64,000 nucleotides of DNA from Datnioides undecimradiatus. Lineage: Eukaryota > Chordata > Actinopteri > Lobotiformes > Datnioididae. A program made the translations under genes and the position numbers. Numbering within the stretch: position 1 is the stretch's first letter; the number at the start of each line of letters is the position of its first letter. The notes below the pieces were generated by a model, which ran no database searches, was not told where the DNA came from, and was given only the letters and a program-made list of their open reading frames with translations. Shown here piece after piece: positions 48,724 through 61,642 of this stretch. The stretch spans positions 280,001 to 344,000 of the forward strand of contig WARS01002855.1 in NCBI GenBank assembly GCA_008933995.1. Reading direction: 5' to 3'.

Positions 48724-50274
48724 CACAACGGGCAGAATGCGTCCCTAATGCAAAACATCCCACCTGAGGTCACTAATAAGGTGCCTGCAGTCCTGGATCT
48801 GGACCCATATGCTTCCCTGCTGACATCCAAACCAATCACTGCTAAATTACTTTGAATTATTGCTTAATCTTTGCAGGTAAATTGCCCCACGTCCACCCTG
48901 GCATCCACTTCTAGACTCTCTGCTGAGCTACATAGTGTAGATTGATTGCGGGGCTGCACCACCCACCTGAAACATCATATGCGGTCTGCAGCTGTAGCCC
49001 TGCACATTAAACTAAGACTCTGAGTGGTTCACTTAGATTTGTTCTTTTGGTTCTGGTGCATGTTACTCCAAGTCTGTACGTCTGCCCCTCCCACTACACG
49101 GCCTTGGTTCGCATCACTTCCTGTGCAGACAGGAAGCAGGAAGTTCAGTGAGCAGGTGGAGCAGAGCTGCTGGCTGCAGCTCGGGTGTCAGTCCGGTGCC
49201 ATCGGGTGGATTTTGCAGCAGAGGCTTCACTTGTAAGTTGTTTGTTCTGAATATTAATCAGTTCACCTTCAGATTTGACAGGTATTCTGTTCGCAGTAGA
49301 AACGTAATGTTGGTTTTTGCATCCTAACGACATTCTGCTTACCTTTGTGCATCAAACGACACAAATATGCACATAAGCGTTTGATATTTTGGTAAATGCA
49401 ACGTATCTTTGTGCCGACGACCTGCGGTTAATTGCGTTGCTCTTGTTCGCCAAGTGCCTGAAGCCCAGCGTGTTGGATCCAAACAGCTGCTGGGACTGAC
49501 TGTCACTGGATTACTCCAGTTTATCGCAGCCTCTGTGCGTTTTTGCTGTGTTAAAAAGTCAGACTGGTCAGTAAACGCATCACTCAGACGATCAGACGGG
49601 GGTTGCAACAGTCCAACGGATTGGCTGAGTTTATGTGGAAGATACGAGAACCAGGTCCAGCTGCAAGGCTCCTGCCAGCTTTGACCGACTGTGCTTACAG
49701 TAGTTAGCCATGATGGATTGGTACTGACATCTCAGGTGCACTCGCTCTACAGCAGACCTCAGAATAAAGAGGCTGAACGTCCGCAGCCAGTCTGACTCTC
49801 GCCTCTGTTTGTTCTGGTGAAGTCCTCAGATCTTGGCAATCGGGAGCGTTAGCATAGCTGGTACAAACCACGGCCAAACACTACGAACATAAGACCCGAG
49901 TTGATCCAGACCGTAATTAGCCTCTAAACCGCCGCGAGGCCACTTAGACTTTCGGGTAGACTGTGTCAACAGATTGGAAAATGAGTTTTTGAAGTTTGTG
50001 AAGCCAACAGGGTTTAACAGCATCTGGTGGCTCGTTAGCCGTGTGCTCGTGACTCATGTCTGTGGATGTACCGCGCAGCGTCTCCGCTTGTTTGTGTTTC
50101 GACTGTGTCTTGATGTTGGCGGCTGTGTGTCCGTCTGTGAAATGACGGAGGAGACGAGAGACGGTGAGCAAGGAAATAAGGGAAGGAAGGAAGGGTAGAA
50201 GGAAAGGAGAGGAGGAGTGAAACCCTCCACCGTGTGTGTGCTGAGGTACCTCTGAAACCAGCCAGCTGGTCTGC
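48724..50274. other. Non-coding DNA
   Basis: No recognised gene. A purine-rich GGAAGGAAGG stretch lies at 50170-50218. Confidence 0.45.
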
Positions 50275-50302
50275 TGTGTGTGTGTGTGTGTGTGTGTGTG
50301 TG
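50275..50302. repeat. (TG)n microsatellite
   Basis: Uninterrupted TG run. Confidence 0.97.
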
Positions 50303-50389
50303 GCTGTGTTTGAACACAACAGTAGAAGTTGTCATGTGTCATCACTTCCCACAATCCATCACTGTGTAGTGGCGGCGAAGCAGAGCGAC

Positions 50390-50482
50390 GGGCAGGCAGG
50401 CAGGCAGGCAGACAGACAGAGCGACTGAAGGCTGACGCTGCCCGTGTGTGTGTGTGTGTGTCTCTCTCTCTCTCTCTCTCTT
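50390..50482. repeat. (GGCA)n, (GT)n, (CT)n compound repeat
   Basis: GGCAGGCAGGCAGGCAGGCA at about 50391-50411 passes into GACA units. A GT run (50444-50461) follows, and directly after it a CT run (50461-50481). Confidence 0.95.
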
Positions 50483-50635
50483 CCTGTTGTCAGTCTTCCC
50501 CTCTCGCCCTTCGCCTCTTTGTCTCCGTCTCTTCACCACAATCACACACATTTAATTGTGACACTAAGCCGTCTGAATACTTCATTTCATTCACATAATC
50601 CCCCATAATAAGTGTTGTTGAAACACACACTCTCT

Positions 50636-50674
50636 TTTGTGTGTGTGTGTGTCTGTGTGTGTGTGTCTGTGTGG
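50636..50674. repeat. Imperfect (GT)n microsatellite
   Basis: GT dinucleotides with CT interruptions. Confidence 0.95.
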
Positions 50675-50795
50675 GAGTGACATCATATCCACTGAACGGC
50701 TGCGGCGGGCCAAGTGAGTTCGGCCATTTTGGGTCTTTTTTAGGGAATCGATGGACTTTATTCCAGTTTCATTTTGTTTATTCGCTTTGTTCAAG

Positions 50796-51560
50796 CCTCC
50801 TCTCCTCTCCTTCCTTCCTTCCTTCCTCACCTATCTCCTCTCCCCTTCCTTTTTTCCTCTTTTCCTTTCCTCTCTCCTCCTTTCCTTCCATCCTCCTCTC
50901 CTTTTTCCTTTTGTCTGTCCCTTTGCTGCTTCCTTCCTTGCTTCCTTCTACTCTTCCTTTTCTGCTCTGCCCTCTTCACTTTTCTTATTCTTCCCTGTTT
51001 CATCTTGTATTAGGTTCCTTACTCAAGTCCTTATCTGGTCTTCCCTTACTTCCTGTGTCTTTTTATCCTTCCTTCCTTCCTTCCCTACTTCACTCTCTTC
51101 CTCCTTTAGTTTCTTTCCTCCTTCATTCATTTCCTTTCCTTCTTTCCTTACCCTGTCTCAGTTTTTCCTTTTCCTTGTGTCCTTTCATCTTTTCCAACCT
51201 TTCCTTCATCTTCTCTCCTTGGTTCCTTCCCTCCTCCTGTTTTAACCTCTTCTCCCTCTCTTCTCTGCTCATCATTACTCCATTTCCATTTCTCTCCATC
51301 TTTCTATTCTCTCTCCTTTTCCCTTTGTCACCTCCTCATTCTTCTTCTCCCTTATTCACAGTCTTGATCCACATTTCCTTCCTTCCTCTGTTGATTCCTT
51401 TCTTCCGCCTCGTCTGTGTCCTACTTACCTTTCTTTTCTCCATTTCCTCCCTCCCCTCCCTCTCCTCCCTCCCTCTTTTACTCGTCTCCTCCCCCTCTCC
51501 CTCACCCCCGTGTTCCCGTTCATTCATTTCTTCATTTTTTCCCGTCCTCTCTCTTTATCG
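50796..51560 (+). repeat. Long polypyrimidine tract (degenerate TTCC/TCTCC)
   Basis: About 760 bases of the plus strand are overwhelmingly C and T, with short TTCCTTCCTTCC runs. It creates a 322-codon frame (50641-51609) of Ser, Leu, Phe and Pro beginning in the GT repeat. The composition, lack of any domain and similar open frames in the other registers mark it as spurious. Such tracts can form intramolecular triplex DNA. Confidence 0.9.
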
Positions 51561-51703
51561 CCACGCTCCATCAGCCTCTGTGAATGGATGTCTGAGAACA
51601 AGGAGATGAATGGACTCGAATTCATCCAGAGGTGTGTTTCATCACACTTGGACACGACTCCCCCCCCTCCTCCCCCTTTGTCCCACCCCCTCGTGCACGC
51701 GCG

Positions 51704-51727
51704 CGCACGCACACACACACACACACA
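51704..51727. repeat. (CA)n microsatellite
   Basis: GCGCGCACGCACACACACAC-type run following a C-rich stretch. Confidence 0.93.
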
Positions 51728-51846
51728 GTCGCACACTCTCCTTCAGCATATCTGATGCAGGACTCGGGGCGAGTGTCAACACTGTGGAGAGGAAACTAAG
51801 TGGACCAGAAGCCTGCAGTGTCAGATCAGGAGAGACTGGTGCTAGG

Positions 51847-51975
51847 GTGCAGGAGGGAGGAAAGGAAGAGAGGGAAAGGGTGCGAGGAAGGAAGGCAGCC
51901 TCAGATAAGGACAAAAGATGTAGGAAGGAAGGAAGGAGAGGAGATAAGGTGGCAGAGGACTGGTGAAGGAGATGG
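51847..51975 (+). repeat. Purine-rich GGAAGG low-complexity DNA
   Basis: GA-rich with GGAAGGAAGGAAGGAGAGGA. This is the complementary composition to the polypyrimidine tract ending 290 bases upstream. Confidence 0.85.
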
Positions 51976-54026
51976 TGGTGGAAAGGATCCAGTGGCTGCG
52001 AGAGGCAACATGCTGCAGTGTCAAAGTTAATCGATGCACGCCGAGTCAACATATGCCATTCGGTGGACGGCCGCATTACGATGGGAGTGTTTGTGTTTCC
52101 AGCAGGCGCCGACTCTGTGGGAGCGGCCGGGGGGGGGCGACGAGAGCAACTGTTTAATTTCACAAAACCGGACACGGCCGACGAGAAGCTGGTGCACATT
52201 AACTTACATTAACTGCGCGTTAGAAAAGAGACGAATCAGCAAATCACACACAGATGAGTGGCTGGATTAAAGCAGCCATGTTGGATTCGATAAAGACAAC
52301 TGGACGATCGCGCTGACCAGCGTCACCTGACATCTCACAGGCGCCGCTCTGGTTTGCAGTGCAGGAGGAGCTGAAGCATCTCGCCCACTTCCTGTTGTGT
52401 CATCGTTTGGAAATGTATTCGTCTGGTTTTATTTTGTTTCTGTTAACAGTTAACAGGGCAGCTGAGCAAATGCTGGTGTAAGCAGGCAACAATAATAATT
52501 ATATCACAATAATTCTGTTAAATAAGTTGAAGATTATGTCTTTTCTTGACATTTCTAGGTTAATTTTGTTTATTTATGAACAAACAGCTGCTGGCCCTGA
52601 CCTGCAGGAACATATATGAGCGGTTCGCCAGTCGTTGGGCTGCACAGTGCAGGAGAAAGGACATTTAACATATTCCCTGACAACAGTTACATAATTATGG
52701 TTTAAATAGTGTCAAAACACAAGTTTTACCGTTTTAATAGTCTGACAGTGGAACTTAGACTTGCGCTGACTCCATGGAGGACCACTGTAAGAGCTTGTCA
52801 TCGGGTGAAACTGTCTATTCACAGTCCTCGTCTTACGCTGAGCCGAACATTAGGACTGATTTCTGGCCGCCTGTGCGCAGAAACAGGACGAGCTTTGACT
52901 CGATGTGACAGACTCGCTGGCGAACACTTGCAGATGTATATATTTAGTTTGAAGCTGCGTGAGCCTGTGTCCCCCTGATGGCTCCATTTCACTCTCTATT
53001 TAGCTCTGAGTTGGTTTCCACCAGCTCCTGCAACATCCTGCACAGTGTTCACCGGCGCCGGCTCCTCGTTGATGCTGTTCGGTCCTGTTTGGGATCATCT
53101 GAGCGTTTCGCTGGGAGCTGCTTTGTAATGTGTCTGGATGCAACGCCGACGAGGCTGAGCCGAAACTGTGGAGTTGCAGTTACGTGAATATAAACATGCA
53201 AAGTTCAGATACTGCTGCACCTGGAGATTAACCCTGCTGTTTAGACCTCTTCTGACCTGTAATCGACCAAATCGGTCATTACTATGCTCGTGCAGCCGCC
53301 CCTCGTCTCAATCGTTCACTCCGTCCACAGGTATAACACACATTTTGTTTATTTTGATCAAAGCTGTTGGAGATGATTGTCAGTTCCTCTGGGCTCCTCT
53401 GAGACCGCTGCCAAGTTTCCAGCTCTTGATTCATCCGATGCGCGACAGTTACGGAGAAGCAGTCGCTGGATGTGAAACTCTTGTTCTCCGACTCGCTGAG
53501 ACGTGGCGTCATTTGTATTGAAAAATCAAAAAAGGTGGACGGGGAGAGCGGAGGATTAGGAGGAAGAGGAGCGGATGACACGCAGCAACATTCCTGGGCC
53601 AGATTTAAAACCGAGACATCGCATTTACACGGTGCATTATGCTCCTCGACCGAGACGCAAACTGTTTTATTAACTACAACCGGTGGGGAAGTACTGACGA
53701 TGTCTGCACGGCTCTGAAAGCTGTTTAGCGTCGTAGCTTCTCAGCAAACATTAATTCTGCTGCTGAGGTACCTGCTTTTTGTTGACATGTGATATGAGAA
53801 ATATGTTTGCGTCTGGTCTCAGGTCCGTGCACGGCGGAGCCGCTCTTCTTCTTTGGTTTTTCTTGCAGTCTGGGTCAGGTGTGGGGCTAATCGCTCGCTT
53901 GGGATCATCCAAGCGAGCACATCAGATGTTGGAAGAAAGCTGGAATGTCAGGGATCACGGGAAAAGGCGGCGGCGGTAGGGAAAGGAAAGGCAACAGCTT
54001 GTGGAACATGAGAGAGGCAGCTTGAG
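51976..54026. other. Non-coding DNA
   Basis: No recognised gene. A perfect 10-bp inverted repeat lies at 53893-53918 and is listed separately. Confidence 0.45.
53893..53918. repeat. Perfect inverted repeat (hairpin)
   Basis: GCTCGCTTGG (53893-53902), loop GATCAT, then the exact complement CCAAGCGAGC (53909-53918). Confidence 0.95.
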
Positions 54027-54073
54027 AGGAGGAGGTGGAGGAGGAGGAGGTGGAGGAGGAGGAGGTGGAGGAG
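54027..54073. repeat. GGA-rich minisatellite, 15-base period
   Basis: About three tandem copies of GAGGTGGAGGAGGAG. Confidence 0.9.
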
Positions 54074-54384
54074 AAAGACGAGGGGGGTAAAACAAAAGGA
54101 CATCCAGCAGAACATTCTGGAACTGAAGTGAACTAACCAGGGGCTCGCCGGGCCGGCCTGTCGCTGTAAATCTACATCAGCGGATTAATGCGGCTGGGGG
54201 GGGGGGGATTTGCTCGGTGCACCTGTAACCCCACCTCTGATGTAGCGCTCGGAGACAAGGGCACCGGGGAGCAGCAGAGGGCGGGCGGTGAGAGGAAGAA
54301 GAGAGCAGAGAGAGACGAAGGATGCCGAGGTGGAGGGGGCAGTCTGCACCTGTAGCGCTGCATCACCTGAGGATTGTTTGGTCG

Positions 54385-54386
<2 letters not shown>

Positions 54387-54428
<42 letters not shown>
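54387..54428. repeat. (CT)n microsatellite
   Basis: Uninterrupted CT run. A G homopolymer lies shortly before at about 54198-54207. Confidence 0.97.
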
Positions 54429-54431
<3 letters not shown>

Positions 54432-57400
54432 TCCATTTCCTTGCCCTTTGCTTGCTCTCCCCTCTTGCTCTCCATCCCTCTGCCTCCTCCCTGCCTCCCC
54501 CCATCCTTTTCCTTTTCAGCCACCCCGTCAGCTCAGCTCAGCTCAGCCTCGGCTGCCTATTACCCTGCAGCCACTGTACATTTTTGACTTTGTAGGCTAT
54601 TAGCCTGCAGCCAGCCCGAATACCCTTCTCTGCTAAAATCCGAGCTGAATATTGTTAGAGGAGCTTTGGAGAGGAAGGCAATTTCTGATATGCCGTTGAG
54701 AAAATGCCCGTGTGGCTCTTCCCACTGACAGAGGCTCAGGGCTCGGTTTAGATGAGATCCTTGCCTCACGCTGCCTCTCAAGGTTGCAGTGACTACGGCG
54801 CAGTGCATGCAATGTAGTCAATTAGGCGGGGTTCGAATCCCTGCACAAGCCCGGTGGGGGAAAACTGAATGAGAAACTCTTTCCCCTTCGCTTAAAGACT
54901 ACTGCCGAGGTGCAGGCACGCAAGATCTTAGCCCCCAGCTGCTCGGCGGCTGTCGGAGGACGACTGTGGTTATACCGGGGCGGAATGAGTGCACTTGAGT
55001 GAAAGTGAAGCAGGGCAGCGGTGGAAATGAGCGCATGCAGCAGGACTTCTACACAACAGTTCATGATCGAACACGAGACCGCGTGACGCTAAATACAGAC
55101 TTTGGTTCCAGGGTGATTTGAGAAAAATAACGAAGTTTGTGTGGGAAAGGCTTTTCAAAGTCAGACCTGGGCGCGCTTTTGTCTCTCTAATGGCACTCGT
55201 GCATCGATTCCTGCCTCCATTTTCAAGTCAAAGCAGTAATTTTGCCAATGGCAAGCTAAACACTTGTGTAATTTGTGTCACCGCCAGCGAGAGTCATCTC
55301 TTTCTCTCGGCGCAGACGAGGCAAAAGAGGCAGCGGGCTTCCAGAGCCGAATTTACAACTGGATCAATAAGCCGAACTCGCGATTCATAAATGGCCATAT
55401 GATGAAAAGGAAAAAAAAAAAGAAAAGGACGAGAAATCGATGCAGCGGCCGACAATACTGACGCAGAGACGCCGGCTGAAGCGGTTTGGGGTGATGCAAA
55501 TTATATATCTGTGTAATTGTGCAGCTCTGTGTTGGTAAAATGACTGTTTTGACTGACAGCAATTGATGGACCCTGTGCTTTTAGACAGGGAGGGAAATTA
55601 TGCAAAGGTTAAAATGTCCGTCTTGTGCTGAATGTAGATAGCGGCAGAGACAAATATGTGCATACTCCATTAATTTCACCTTTTACAAAAATAGCTTTGG
55701 AGCCGTAACTCCATATTTGGGTCAAGCTAAAGTCATAGTTGATAAAGACGCATGGGAATAACTAAAAATACTGCTTTCTTTTCGGTCTGCTGAAAGTGAT
55801 GAGCTGGGAAAATGATTAGGTTTCCTTTGCACATGTGAGCTAATGCAGATGAGGAATGAGCAGCAGCAGCAGCAGGAGGGGGAGGGGGAGGGAATCTCTG
55901 CACACAGCGAGAACACATCGCCGCCGTAAATGATGAGTCCGACGTGATTCATGGCAATATTTCCACGAGCAAAGTCTCTGTTCAGTTTTGATGGGAGCGT
56001 TTCCCAGACGTTGGTTTGATGCAGGTGCAGCTGCCTTGGTCCCCTGCACCTCTGTGTGTTTGCTAAGTTGAGGTAATGTCTTCAGAAAACACCTCCGAAC
56101 CTATGCCGATGACACGCTAGTGTACATTTACATTTAGGCTTTATAAATGGCTTTAGCTGCTGATGATTGTGATTCTTCTTCCCAGAGCTTCAGGTCACCT
56201 GATGATAAGGATTATGGGTCTGTGGTTGCCCTCACGTTTACTCAGACGCTCGCCTGGAGGTCCGTGCTGCAGCCGTACAACAGCTGGAGATGCAGCGGCG
56301 CCTTAAGCCACATGTCACCGGTAGCGCTGACTATAAAAATGTCTTGTCAGTGAGCGTTCTGCTTCCTCAGATCAACTCCAGGCCTCTGCTTGTCTCTTGT
56401 GAGCTCGGTGATGAGTTAGCATCATCTGTTTGCGTCAGTTATCCACGTTTTAAAGCACATTTAGCCCCACTCACTGTACAGGTAGGCTCGGACTAGTTGC
56501 AGTCAGTGACTTCAGTTGTAATAAGAAGATGAATAAGACTGTTCTAGTGACGCGTTTGAGTCTGTAAATCATATGTAAAGTCAGTCTGTGAGGCTGTTCA
56601 TTGGTCACATGTCAGACTGTGCAATGCAAGTGATTTGGGTCAAGCTGAGTCTGCGTGGCGCTGGATTCTGAGCATGCACCGAGGCGTTGTTAGGGTCTCT
56701 CCAAAAGTCATAAATATACATAATATAAATGCATTACAATGCCAAAAGCACGTGTACCATTTGCAGGTTTTCATCCAGCATCATAACATACTCATAAAGC
56801 ATACTGTGAGGAGCTGCAACTCCGACACAGACTGATGGATTGATAATCATGCCACGCTGCCACATACAAGTAATAACTCACATTAAAATCAGAGGAACGC
56901 CAGGCCCCTTGCGCTGCCACACAGCTGGCCCCTGGCATTTGTGTCAACAGAAGTGAAATATTGCTTTGACATTTACGGCACGTAAATAGCTTTTGTGCAA
57001 ACATATACACGCAGAAGAACAACAGCACGGCAGCACCGCGCGCATCATGTATGTTCGAGCTCGCGCGTGCCGCTGGAACAATGGCGACGCAGCTGTGGGG
57101 CGACGTTTCAGGGGGGGAGCGGAGGAAACCGACTTCCAGCAGACGCTGTTGGCTGAGGCTGTAATTTAATTTCACCCGACCTCTTCCTCTGCAGCTCCGG
57201 AGCCTTTTTGCCCAAAAGCAGTTTCTGCAGATGCCCCCTATCTGCCCGCAGTCCGGCAGGCTAATAGGATGATAAGCACCATTTGCTTGAGAAGATCTCT
57301 TTAGTTCTACCTAAATCCCTTCTAATTTGCTCATTTTGCCCACTTTAGCAACACCCTTTGTTCACTCTAGGCGGAGATGAAAACGGTATTGCGTAATCAA

Positions 57401-60204
57401 TCAGCTGTGTACAACTGATCGTTACATTCAGGCGGAGACTTTCCCGCCGCTGACACTCTGTTTTTTCTCACTGCATGGAAAAGAGGAAACTCAAGGTTAC
57501 GCTCCCGTTGCGTTCCCTGCAGCCCATGTGACCCCCGCGCTGCTGGCTCTGTGTAATATTAGTGGGCTGTAAGCTCATTATTCTTGGTGCCAGGTGTTTC
57601 GGATGAGTGTCGGCCACACGCCCGGGCCTAGGAGTGAGTTTGCCGTCATATTTGCTGCTCGCTCTGCCCGCGGTGGCGGTATTAAAGCGGGCTACTGAAC
57701 CGCCTCCTTTAAAACCTTTGTTTACACAGAGAAGATTTGCTGAACAAGGAGGAGGCTTTGTTCGCAGCCGAGCCCTGGATCTCACAGGTTTCTGCAGTTT
57801 GCCAGTGAAGCTCGTTGGTGTTTGGTGGATTGCTCAGAAACACTGCGGCAGTGGCCGCCGACAAAGAGGAAAGTATAAGAATAAAGATAAGAAAGTATTC
57901 TAAAAGTATTCAGAAACTAGTCCGGTTTGCATCTGATTAGGGTGCAGATGTAATGGAAATGACATCCACTCAGTACTCGGGTAGATATTAGCTATTGGCT
58001 GCATCATGATAAGCGCTTTATCGTCGGTTATGGATGCAGTGCGATCCAAACAATCACGAGCACAAGAGGTTCCTGAACAAACGTCCATATGAAACGAGTT
58101 GTTAGTGAGGATGTGTTGCAAGAGCAGGCGACTTTACAGCATGAACAGACCTCAGAGAATCTAAGACATCGAACTTGTAGGTGAAGGAAAACGACTTCGG
58201 GGACGTGATGAGGTCGCAGACAGTAAAGGGGGGCGTGCCGATGCTCCAAGGTATCAGTGTGATAAGAGCCAAAACCTGCAGAGCTGGTCCCTCCTACATC
58301 TTGCTACGACTGGTCTGGGGTCTTTTTGGCCAGTTTGGCTTATTTGTGTGCAAACTAAGAACTAAATGCACCATAATCACCTCCGAAGAAACATAGTTTG
58401 ATCCACATACAGGGACACGAAGACAAAACAGACAGTCTGGCCCAGAATATGGTTGAGAATCGCTCATTGCCCAGCAGTTAGCTGGTTTTTAATGTCACAT
58501 GAAAGACTGGAGATTGATTATCACCTGATCACCTCGGCTTCAGGGTCTGATTAAAAAGCCGCAAATCCCTGTTTGATGTTGTGGGAGGAGCTTGGTGGAC
58601 GGAGAGGTCTCAGCGGGCAGATGAGCAGCGACAGGTCTTGAAAGCGTTCGTCCTCTTACATGGCGACCACCTGCCGAGTGTGGCAGCAATTATCCAGGAA
58701 GCCAGATCTGGAAAAATCCAGAGAACGCGCTGTGACCACGGGGGAAAGGGAAATAAACCGAGGCTGGAGAACAAGAAAGACGAAGCGCTGGTCACCTTGA
58801 CGTAGCTCACACAGTAAACGCTAAAATATACAACAAAGCCCCCGCTTCCCGCCCCGCGTCTTCTCATAAGTCTTTCTCTTTAGTGTTCGTTTTCAAGGTT
58901 CCTCGGCCGACGGCTCCCGTTTTGTAACCTCAGATAAAAATGACCTTGTGAGTTGGTGCAGCTCCACGACGTGTCCTGCGTCCCGATCGGGGGAGGATCG
59001 GCTGTGATTATCCGGCCTGTGTGAGGTAAATACCTCAGACGCTCGGGGGCCGTGGGGGCAATATAACTGTAAATCTGGAGCAGGGCAGTCTGGGTAAGGT
59101 TACCCAACAACAATGCGTCGCTTCATTGGCCTCTGCGGAGACGACTGCATATTGCATATACTCATGAAGTGTATGTACTCATTATCTGGCGTCAAGCAGC
59201 TAATTTCACTAATTTACGGATCAGTCTTTCATTGAAATTCATGCGTTTAAGTTGTTTTTCCACGTGCCACATGTGGCCAGTGTGTTCAGGCTGCAGGACT
59301 AACATTTAATTTGATTTTGCTGTTGGTTGGAGGTGGGATGCAGAATTAAATCTCCAACCTCTGACACGGAAACACCCGCCGTGACCTCGTTCTTTACAGT
59401 GTGACGATGCAGCGACGCCTCAACCTTCCCAGCTCATCATTCAGTCAGGAAAACTCAGATCTACAGTCGCCTTTTAGAAAGATCTCATCATACTTCTTTA
59501 GCACACGGGAGCCCGGTTAGCATCATTTATCCACACGCAGGTCTGATAGACACTTGCAGTTTGGTTCGGCTTAGGCACCGGATCTCCCTGGTTGGGGTTC
59601 GGAAAAGGTTGTGGTTTGGGTTAAAGTTCACGATTGTTAAACTGACTTTTGATTTCACTCAGGACAAGAAAGTCCTGTGTTTGTTTGACCTATCCACGTC
59701 TTTATGCCTTTCTTACTCACTGGAAACCGGCTCTACTGATGCATTGATGCATCAGGTGTGCATATGCGTTGGGAGTAAGACTGGGTTGATGCGATTGTCT
59801 TCGTAGTCCAACTGTTTATCCTGGCAAAGCTAACGCTAGCTCTGAGTTTGAGTGTCAGCGCGGGAGTCATCAGGTCCGTTTTCAGGTTCAGAGCAAAGGG
59901 AAACGAGCGTCTGGAGGTTCGGCTCCAACATCTGCGGCGCAGCTCGGGTTTAAACTCTAATTTCAACCCACCCTCCACATTCTGCTTTCATGAAAAATGC
60001 AAATTCTGAGTTGACTGTGTTCCTTTTTAGCGTCCTTCCTCAGTTTGTCTGGGCAAACGTGGCTGCCGGGGTGAAGCTCCGGGACCGGCCCGTGTTCCTG
60101 CACCAGTGAAACGATCTAAGCGTGACGCTGTTGCGGCTGTGTCGGCTTCTCACGTCTGTTTTCCAGCGTTCGGTTTTTACCAAGTGCAGTTTTGAGCTGC
60201 TGCT
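54429..60204. other. Mostly unique non-coding DNA
   Basis: I see no recognisable gene. An isolated perfect B-box-like GGTTCGAATCC lies at 54830-54840 without a tRNA cloverleaf. An A-rich run lies at 55410-55428. AT-rich, repeat-free stretches such as 57240-57420 could be conserved regulatory DNA but cannot be tested here. Confidence 0.4.
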
Positions 60205-60235
60205 CTATTTATTTATTTATTTATTTATTTATTTC
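60205..60235. repeat. (TTTA)n microsatellite
   Basis: About seven ATTT units. Confidence 0.97.
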
Positions 60236-61396
60236 TGAGACTTGTTTTTCAAAGCCGCACATCTGCCTCTGTTACTGTTCCCCCTCTTTTCCTCTTTACT
60301 CCCTCTCTCTTCTGACAGCAAGAGACACCGAGTGACAACAACAGACAGCATAAAGGGGATCTCTGTCCCAAAATCACCCGTGGCAAATCTCTCTCCTTAT
60401 TCTGCCTGTACCTGTCTTCCTGTCTTCTGACTCTCCGTCTTTGAGCGTCTCACTGTTTTTGTTGGTTTTTTTGGCTTTTCTCAGCTTTTATTCATCCAGG
60501 GGAGGGTTTCTGCTAAGATTGCGCGCCGCTCTGTTTGTCGCCCGCCTCACGCGCTCACAGTTCGTCCTTTGGTTTCCGGGAGCTGTAGTTTCTCTGTGAA
60601 TTCGGCGATTCTGCAGAAGGAATCGGGCGTTTTCAGGTGACGTGTGCATAAACGAGCTCGAGGTGGAGAAACGCCAGGTTTGTATTTATTTAACCTGTGT
60701 CTTCTTGTCAGGTTATCTTCCTCTGCTGTGGTTCTCTAGACCACCACCGACTGTCTCGGTGAACCAGCTCCTCACAATCCAGTAACAAACCAGATGGACA
60801 GAAGCATTTACTCCCATGTTTCCTCCCAAACTTTCCTCCAAAGTTGCTGTAAAAGCTTCATGAGGACGGGGCCAGCGTGAAACAGCGAGCCTATCGGTTT
60901 CAGCAGCGCTCGGGAGACATTGTTCCCACCGTCCTCGCAGCACGCGGCGCTGTGTTTTAACCCTTTCAGACCGCATCAAGCGGTTGATCCACCTTGACTC
61001 CTGCTATAGCATTAAAACACAGCCTACGGGTTAAGGCATGAATAATGCAACGCTGTTTAACATTCTTCACCACCAGGACTGTTGCTTCGAAAGTAGGCTG
61101 CTTTCATACTTTATTTAGTTTTGTGTCACAGCGACTTGAATTTGGAGACGAGTGAAGTCTGAGTTTGGGGATGGATGCGTGGTTTTGGGTTTTATTCTAC
61201 TGAAGGTCGGCTCCAGGGATCGGTCGCAGAGCAGAAAGTAGATTTAGACGAGGTCGCCCCCCGTGAAAAGGCCGCTGACATCACCTGCCAGCCTGGTCAT
61301 CGTTAGTGTTAATCTAGCTGGCATCATGTACTGGCGTGGAAAGCAGTGGTCAGCATCACGAGCAACATGCCACAGCTGCAGCTAATTGGCTCCTGC

Positions 61397-61398
<2 letters not shown>
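60236..61398. other. Non-coding DNA with a possible promoter-type motif
   Basis: CCGGGAGCTGTAGTTT at about 60577-60592 resembles the ZNF143/STAF core (GGGARNTGTAGT) in a locally CpG-rich setting (60520-60660). No gene is recognised on either side. Confidence 0.3.

Positions 61399-61441
<43 letters not shown>
61399..61441. repeat. (GT)n microsatellite
   Basis: Uninterrupted GT run, 43 bases. Confidence 0.97.
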
Positions 61442-61578
61442 CGATCACAGGAGCGAACCGGGCTTTGAATGTTAAGCAGAAGGAAGGAATAAATGGATGA
61501 AAGTTGCATGATCTCTTCAGCATCCTCCTGTCTGAAGCTGCTTCATATCCCCCTCATCCTCCTTTCAAGCCCCTCCCC

Positions 61579-61579
<1 letters not shown>

Positions 61580-61630
<51 letters not shown>

Positions 61631-61642
61631 CTCTCTCTCTCC
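61580..61642. repeat. (AC)n then (CT)n compound microsatellite
   Basis: AC run to 61627, then CT to 61642. Confidence 0.97.

Noticed and set aside
50641-51609. 322-codon plus-strand open frame
   Set aside because: Encoded by a GT repeat and a polypyrimidine tract. Only Ser/Leu/Phe/Pro low complexity, no domain, and neighbouring frames are also open for the same reason.
54822-54850. tRNA-like B box (GGTTCGAATCC)
   Set aside because: A T-arm can be drawn, but the 3' acceptor strand CACAAGC has no partner about 65 bases upstream, and no A box or D-arm is present.
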